From Synanceia verrucosa (Eukaryota; Chordata; Actinopteri; Perciformes; Synanceiidae), in the NCBI GenBank assembly GCA_029721515.1, contig CM056559.1:11134501-11198500 (forward strand): DNA of 64,000 nucleotides, in the 5' to 3' direction. The notes beneath the pieces were generated by a model. It was not told the origin of the DNA. It was given only the letters and a program-made list of their open reading frames with translations, and ran no database searches. A program made the translations under genes and the position numbers. Positions 58,501 through 64,000 of the stretch are shown here, piece after piece. The stretch's first letter is position 1, and each line of letters begins with the position of its first letter.

Positions 58501-61500
58501 CTTGCATGTGGTACCCTAGTCACAAAACATCCTCAGTGTCAATTCATAATGGATACAACTTTTTCTTTCATTCTTTGTCTTTACTTACCTTTTGTAATGA
58601 CTGAGAGTTGCACATATGACCTCCAATTTGTAGCCCACATAACAATGCATTTGTGTTGCATAAAGGGGACACTTTTAGCCCATCAAACACCCAATGTGAG
58701 ACCCGTATATGGACATTTTGACAGTCATACAACAGTACCAAGACTTTTTCTAGACACACACTATGTCATTGACATAGAAGCATTGCAGAAAGTGTACCAT
58801 GTCCTGTCATATACACTTCATATGTAGATTTTGTCACAGCCATGCAAGACATACTCCCCAATCTTTACAGGTGTGTCGTTGAAATCAAAATGAAGGCAGA
58901 GTGCAAAGAGGGATGTGATCGGGCAAGGGCAAAAGGACCCTAGTCTGCTTTATGTCTTGATTTGGCGCAGCGGCCGGTGAGATCTCATCACAAGGTGCTC
59001 TTCAGTTTCCCTTTTGCTGATGACTGGCCGCATTCCTGGTTTACTGGCATCCTGTCCAGGGTGAGCCTGACAGTTGGAGTACATTCCAGTCCAAACTAAG
59101 TGGAGTGATGATAAATTGAAATCACTGTCAGGATTCCTGTGAGTTCATGTACATCATCACCCTCTTAATGCATTCAGAACAACCCTGGGCTCACATTGCA
59201 ACAGTACGAAATGTCTTTTTGGTACACAACAATCATTAGATTTAACTGATGGCTAGAAGGCTTATTGCTTGCTTCTGTAATTTATTGATTCTTCCTTTAT
59301 TTTTCCTTTTTCACATCATCTCTCTTAACAAGTTCTATAATTCTCTCACATAGCTTGCTGTGTTCCAGTGTAATAAACCTGCTCCAAGCTGAATTATATA
59401 GACCTATGAACAGTTTTCTAACTTGTCATCCCCAGTTTGCCTAGCTTTTTTCAGACAGGGCTGTTTGACAGTCTTAATTTCTTATCTTTGAATAGATAAG
59501 CCATTGTTTCAGCTCGCTAATAAAAGTCCCTCAATAGTAATACATTTTTAAATCTTCTTTCTCATCATAAACACTCAGGGCAAACTCTTGCCTGTATTGT
59601 CTAATCCCTTGTGCTCTACGAGTCAATCTTGTCCTTCACAAGCATTCCAGCACATTCCCATGACCTGACTAGGGAACGTAATGCATGATGATGATGATGA
59701 CGGTAATTAGGACAATCGTGAAGAACTCTAAAATTTATTGAGGGAGGTCAGGCCACTTGGCAGAGGTCAGTGTTTGCCTTATTTGGCCGTGCGGTCTCAG
59801 TGAACTTAATGCACTCTGTAACAGTGGTTCGGTAGCTTGATGGGACTCTAAGCAAGAGGAAAACTGGAGCAGACACATACTCCCTCTTGCCTCGCTTGCA
59901 GTGCCGAGACAGGAAATCCTCCTTTTGATTGTGAAATGGAGCAGAATTGAGAACAATCACGCCACCCCTGTCGTTTGGTGCCTGCACCTGAGATCTCTGC
60001 CATAGAGCCAATAGCATGGCATAAACATGCACACACATAATACTTGCATTGACTTAGCCAATTGTTAATCAAATACATAACCATGGAGTTTGTTATTTAT
60101 TCCTCTTTTTATTTGAGCCTTCAGCACTCTCCCTCCCTGACTTCTCCTCAGTCAATCCTCTATATTACATGGCCAAACCCCAAGAAAACCAATTAGTTCT
60201 ACAGTCATCTAGCTCTGAGGTCTGAATGAGTCGGGATGAGTTAGAACTTATTTTCCCTTTCATCTGTCCATTTGTTCATTCTTCACTTTATGTGCCCAAA
60301 ACCGCAGCTGCCTCCATAACTGTTCCCATTTAACACTGCTGCTGAAAAAAAAAAAATCTAGCAAATACACCAACATTGCAAGCGATTACACACTGAAAAA
60401 ACCTGCTGGCTCACTGCTTTTTGCCGGAGAGAAGAATTTTCCTCTTAAACAAAAACCGACAAATGTTTCTGACCCCCCTTTTTATCTGATTTGGGTGCAG
60501 TTAAATAAATATGACAACACTGTCACTTCAACAACTCTAAGTTATATCAACACTTTCAGATTCTGCAGTGTCGTTTCAGATTTTCTTATAATTCTTCCCA
60601 AAATGGAGGCACACTTTCTTCATAAGCCAGTCATCCCACACTTTTTTTTTGTTTGTTTGTTTTCTGCATCCTACTTATACGTACTATATTATCCTCATAT
60701 AACCCATCCACCAGTTGATTCTGGATAACTCACTTCACTGGTTTCCTCCATTGATTGGTGCTGACTGCTCATTTTTCTTAACCTCAGCAGTACAATAGAA
60801 AAAATACTGATGTTATCGTGGCACAAACCCATTAAATATGTCACAGCTTGTTAGTGAAAAGGTCAGAGCCTTCTTCAGTGCAGTGGAGCAATATGCAAGT
60901 ATACTTAATAAACAGCACAAAGTTGTACTTTTTGGCATTCTTCAGTGGCATGTGTCATGAATTTTCATTCAACTAAATCGGACAGTAATACCTTGTAATG
61001 TTCTTCCCCTAATGGGAACTCAGTGGACAGGACTCAAAGCGCAGCGTTCACACAGTATTCTCAATAAACACATGAACGCCTTTGACATATGGTTTAAATT
61101 AATTGACCTTCCAACACATGCAGGGGCCATTAAACATAATCATTGTGGTCCTGGAGTCGTATTCTCTTTGTTGCATTTTGTTTTGAGTGATACAAACCAG
61201 GTTTTTCCCTCAAAAATATAACTTTATATTTTTGGCATAAGCTCACTGGTCTCTTTGGATTTAGCTGCTCGTCATCCCAGAACAACTGCCATTTTTTATC
61301 CTCCTTTTCTTTTATTTCTGTTGCTGTTCTTACACACAAGGCCACCATGTCTGGGATCCAGAATGACCATCTCAGGAGTTACTCTGGATTTCAGCCAAAA
61401 ATCAGTCAAGAAATGAGGCTAGGGGATGTAAGTGAGGGTTGAGGGTATCCACAGTGCTGCAGCAGCTTTCTGAGAGAAGGTTTCCAACTGCAATACATCA

Positions 61501-64000
61501 TCAGAATGAAAGCAATTGGAATTTTCTCCTAATCAAGCCTATAAACTTGTTCTTTCACTTTGGCTGCTGCTGTGTTCACGTTTCATTATGCACCCCATCA
61601 CTGCTATGACCTGAGGTAGGTGTCTGTCTGATGAAATACTTTGAGAATGTTCATCTAATAAATGGGGTAATTGCTCAGAAATGGTCTTATAAGCACTGCA
61701 GTAAAGTAATCATTTAAAAAAGACGACAGCTTAGAACTGTTTGGCCACACTTTTAGCTTGTGTCACATGTTTCAGTGATAGAGGATGACCTTTGCTTTTT
61801 CTCTTTTGTGTGTTCCAGGTGTGTATGTACCACCTGGTGCTGGGATTGGACCAGTAGGCACTGGACCAGGAACTGGATTCTTTCCAGGTGACAGAGCCTC
61901 CAGTTACTGTCTAGAGAGTTTAAACAAAAAAAAAAAAATCCAGAACACATCCTCAACAAACTAAAACTGAAGATACAATGTATGCGTATGATGTGTAGTT
62001 AATGTCAAAAGTAGGGCTGTCGAAGGTCATGCATTAACACAGATTAATCAATCATCATAATTAATAATAGAGACAGGAAGCAGAAACAACCAGACTAGTT
62101 TGTATTTCAGCGTCACGTCTCAGTGGAGGCGACGGAGCCTCTGAGTCGCTGCAGACCTCTAACAGACCAGTTGATGCTCCACACTGAGACACTCTGTTTG
62201 TGAGCGACGATGCAGCTTTTGTATTCCAATGTTTAACTTACATCGACTAATAAACTCCAACAATCCCCCTCATTGTTCACTGTTGCTGCTCTGAGGTTCA
62301 CGTGATGCCGATCGAGGCTTTGATGTCCTGCCAGAGAGACAAAAGTCAGCTGGTGTCATGACACATTTTTGGGCCAAAAATCTGTCCCATTACATCACAA
62401 CATGTAGGGATATCATAACTTTACAGTATACTCTGTATGATTGTTGTTTTACAAGGGGCTGCTGGAGGAGTCCCTGTGGGCTATAAACCAGTCAAAGCTG
62501 CAGGTTAGTATAAGAGACATTAGATTTATGATCATTTTCCCCCATCCCCTTTATAAAATATGTTCACATGTCCTGAATTGGTGCATTACATTTCAGTGAT
62601 TTGGGAAAAAAAAACTTAAAACTGTTGATTTTATGATGAATCGAAATGTCTTAAATAATTGCTTCAAGGTTGTTCAATGGTTCCTCCAGTGAATTGTATA
62701 ACACTATTCTTTCAATCTTTTTTTAATTTTATTATAGGTATCTGAAACTACCTGGATGAGTTCAAATGTGAAAGCATTCATTATAAATTAAATTCATTAT
62801 GAATTAAAATATTCACCATATGGTAATCTCCTAGTCATGAAAGCAGTGTTGCTTTCCCAGGGTCCTGCTTGTCTTGTACAAACGGTCATTCCTTTCTACA
62901 TACTTGATGCACAGCCACAGGTATTACACATGGTGTTTGTCGTTTTACACATCCATAGCAAATACACTCAGCTCTGCATGCACAGTCACATAAGCATCAG
63001 TTCACCAACCACAGTGCCAATACTGTCATGGCATGGCATCAGCTCCCATGTGCTGAACGAGTTTGACCCTGTACAAGTTGTTATAGCTTGGCACATTGAA
63101 GCCATGACTGTGAGAAGAACTGATTGTGATGTTCTTATATTTTGAGTTTAGAATTTATTTTTTTTAAATTTCGAAATTTGTTAGTTGGAGTACCCAAGCG
63201 TGCAGCCTTTAGAGCATGTTAAGTAAACCGAGAAGAAATTGTTCTAAAGACAAATTCCCTGGCAACTTTGATTTAATCAGATTTCGACACATGGTGACTT
63301 TCTTGTCACACCATCACAAGCTAAGAATAATTAAACCCTGGGGATATTGCTGTGACAGTAAACAATATGTATGGGCCAACCGCTGCAGTGTATGCACTTT
63401 ACTGGGAACAACATGAGGTTTGCGGGCCTGTTAAACATTTCTCTTTTACAAGCTCAGTGGTAAGTAAAGATTATTGGGTGTCCAGCAACGGCAATCCTAA
63501 ATGATGAGGATAGTGGCAACATGATGTGGACATTGTTAGCACGTAATAAATGTTGCCATAGTAAAAATAAAAGCATTTATCACAATCACATGTCTGTGCT
63601 TGATCCTGACATTAGGAGGTTATGGAGGCGTAGGCCGTGGTGTGGGGCCAGGTGGTCTGGTGCCAGGAGGTGTTGGGCATGGTGGCTTGGGCATTGGAGG
63701 ACTGGGAGCAGGTATGAAGATAATGAGAATAACATACTTTTTTCAGCAGAATCAGTCAGCATATATTGTCTATAAAAAGATTTCTGTAAATCAATGCAGG
63801 ATCTGTAGGCAACGGGACATGATTTTGATATTAAAGTATTCTGGTTTCCTTTTGTAGTCTGAGTAGTATTGTCCAATTTGAGCAGGCTTTTGTTGAATGC
63901 AGGTAAACAGTAATGTGGAGAGATAAAGAGGTGGAATGCACTGGATGTCAGAACCCATTCGCTAACATTTGTCACCAATGCTTTTTATTAGCAAAAGAAT
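52548..64000 (+). CDS. eln: Elastin (tropoelastin), 5' part, runs off the window
   Basis: Elastin is the secreted, lysine-cross-linked rubber-like protein of vessels and the heart outflow tract. Visible exons are 52548-52623, 61819-61887, 62456-62503 and 63616-63711, all GT-AG. Every intron splits a glycine codon after its first base (phase 1), the pattern of elastin genes. Exon 1 gives a signal peptide (basic MANR, then the hydrophobic core ILLLFCGLFLLALI) and ends at SLQG. Exon 2 encodes a GVYVPPGAGIGPVG segment. Exon 3 encodes VPVGYKPVKAA, a KP-type cross-linking segment. Exon 4 is a glycine-rich hydrophobic segment (GVGPGGLVPGGVGHGG). No break was seen. Teleosts have two elastin paralogs, and which one this is was not determined. 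Further exons must lie to the right. Confidence 0.92.
52624..61818 (+). other. Elastin intron 1 (9.2 kb)
   Basis: I found no elastin-like or other exon in this long first intron. Open frames such as 58462-58827 (plus strand) lack family words. A (GAT)n run lies near 59690. A GC-richer block at 59735-60030 stands out from the AT-rich background and could be a regulatory element. The preceding exon is only the signal peptide exon, a usual place for enhancers. Confidence 0.6.
62011..62345. mobile_element. Dispersed-element fragment in elastin intron 2
   Basis: Starts with AGTAGGGCTGTCGAAGGTCA and ATTAATCAATCATC, words I associate with hAT-type elements of fish. A GC-richer interior (GGAGGCGACGGAGCCTCTGA) follows and fades near 62345. 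A clear second terminal repeat was not found, so ends and class are tentative. Confidence 0.4.

Noticed and set aside
58462..58827. 121-residue open frame in elastin intron 1
   Set aside because: Unlike elastin, no signal or domain, no splice borders.

Overview
The window is vertebrate nuclear DNA, almost certainly from a ray-finned (teleost) fish. The evidence is split genes with GT-AG introns, low gene density, a fish-type Tc1 transposon, MITEs, and short LINE 3' ends of a kind common in teleosts. The species cannot be told from the sequence.

Layout. (1) 1-3336 (+): the 3' five exons of PSPH (phosphoserine phosphatase). (2) 4640-12186 (-): a complete ten-exon NIPSNAP2, convergent with PSPH. 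As I recall, this tail-to-tail pair also exists in human. Its introns hold a TTAA-flanked MITE, a decayed Tc1 transposon, a second TTAA element and a third MITE carrying an AT microsatellite. (3) About 12300-14910: a 40-bp-unit minisatellite next to the NIPSNAP2 promoter. (4) 15867-17123 (+): a decayed TOG-domain gene fragment (TOGARAM2-like). Its introns and phases are intact, but it has an in-frame TAG and a late frameshift. (5) 20.2-24.5 kb: a LINE 3' end with target-site duplications and a fold-back element. A 758-bp segment has been copied about 3 kb away, flanked by a 368-bp duplication. (6) 24.5-52.5 kb: an AT-rich stretch of about 28 kb with no gene I can recognise, carrying only dispersed repeats and weak promoter-like or retrocopy-like candidates. 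(7) 52548-64000 (+): the first four exons of an elastin gene. Exon 1 encodes the signal peptide and a 9.2-kb intron follows. The gene runs off the window.

Functionally, PSPH makes serine in the cytosol, NIPSNAP2 is a mitochondrial protein, and elastin is an extracellular-matrix protein. They form no operon or pathway. I found no convincing new defence or biosynthetic system. The most unusual structures are the template-switch-like rearrangement at 20.4-24.4 kb, the MITE-related minisatellite, and the TOGARAM-like relic. All exon joins were worked out by eye from splice signals and reading phase; homology calls rest on remembered family sequences, not on searches.
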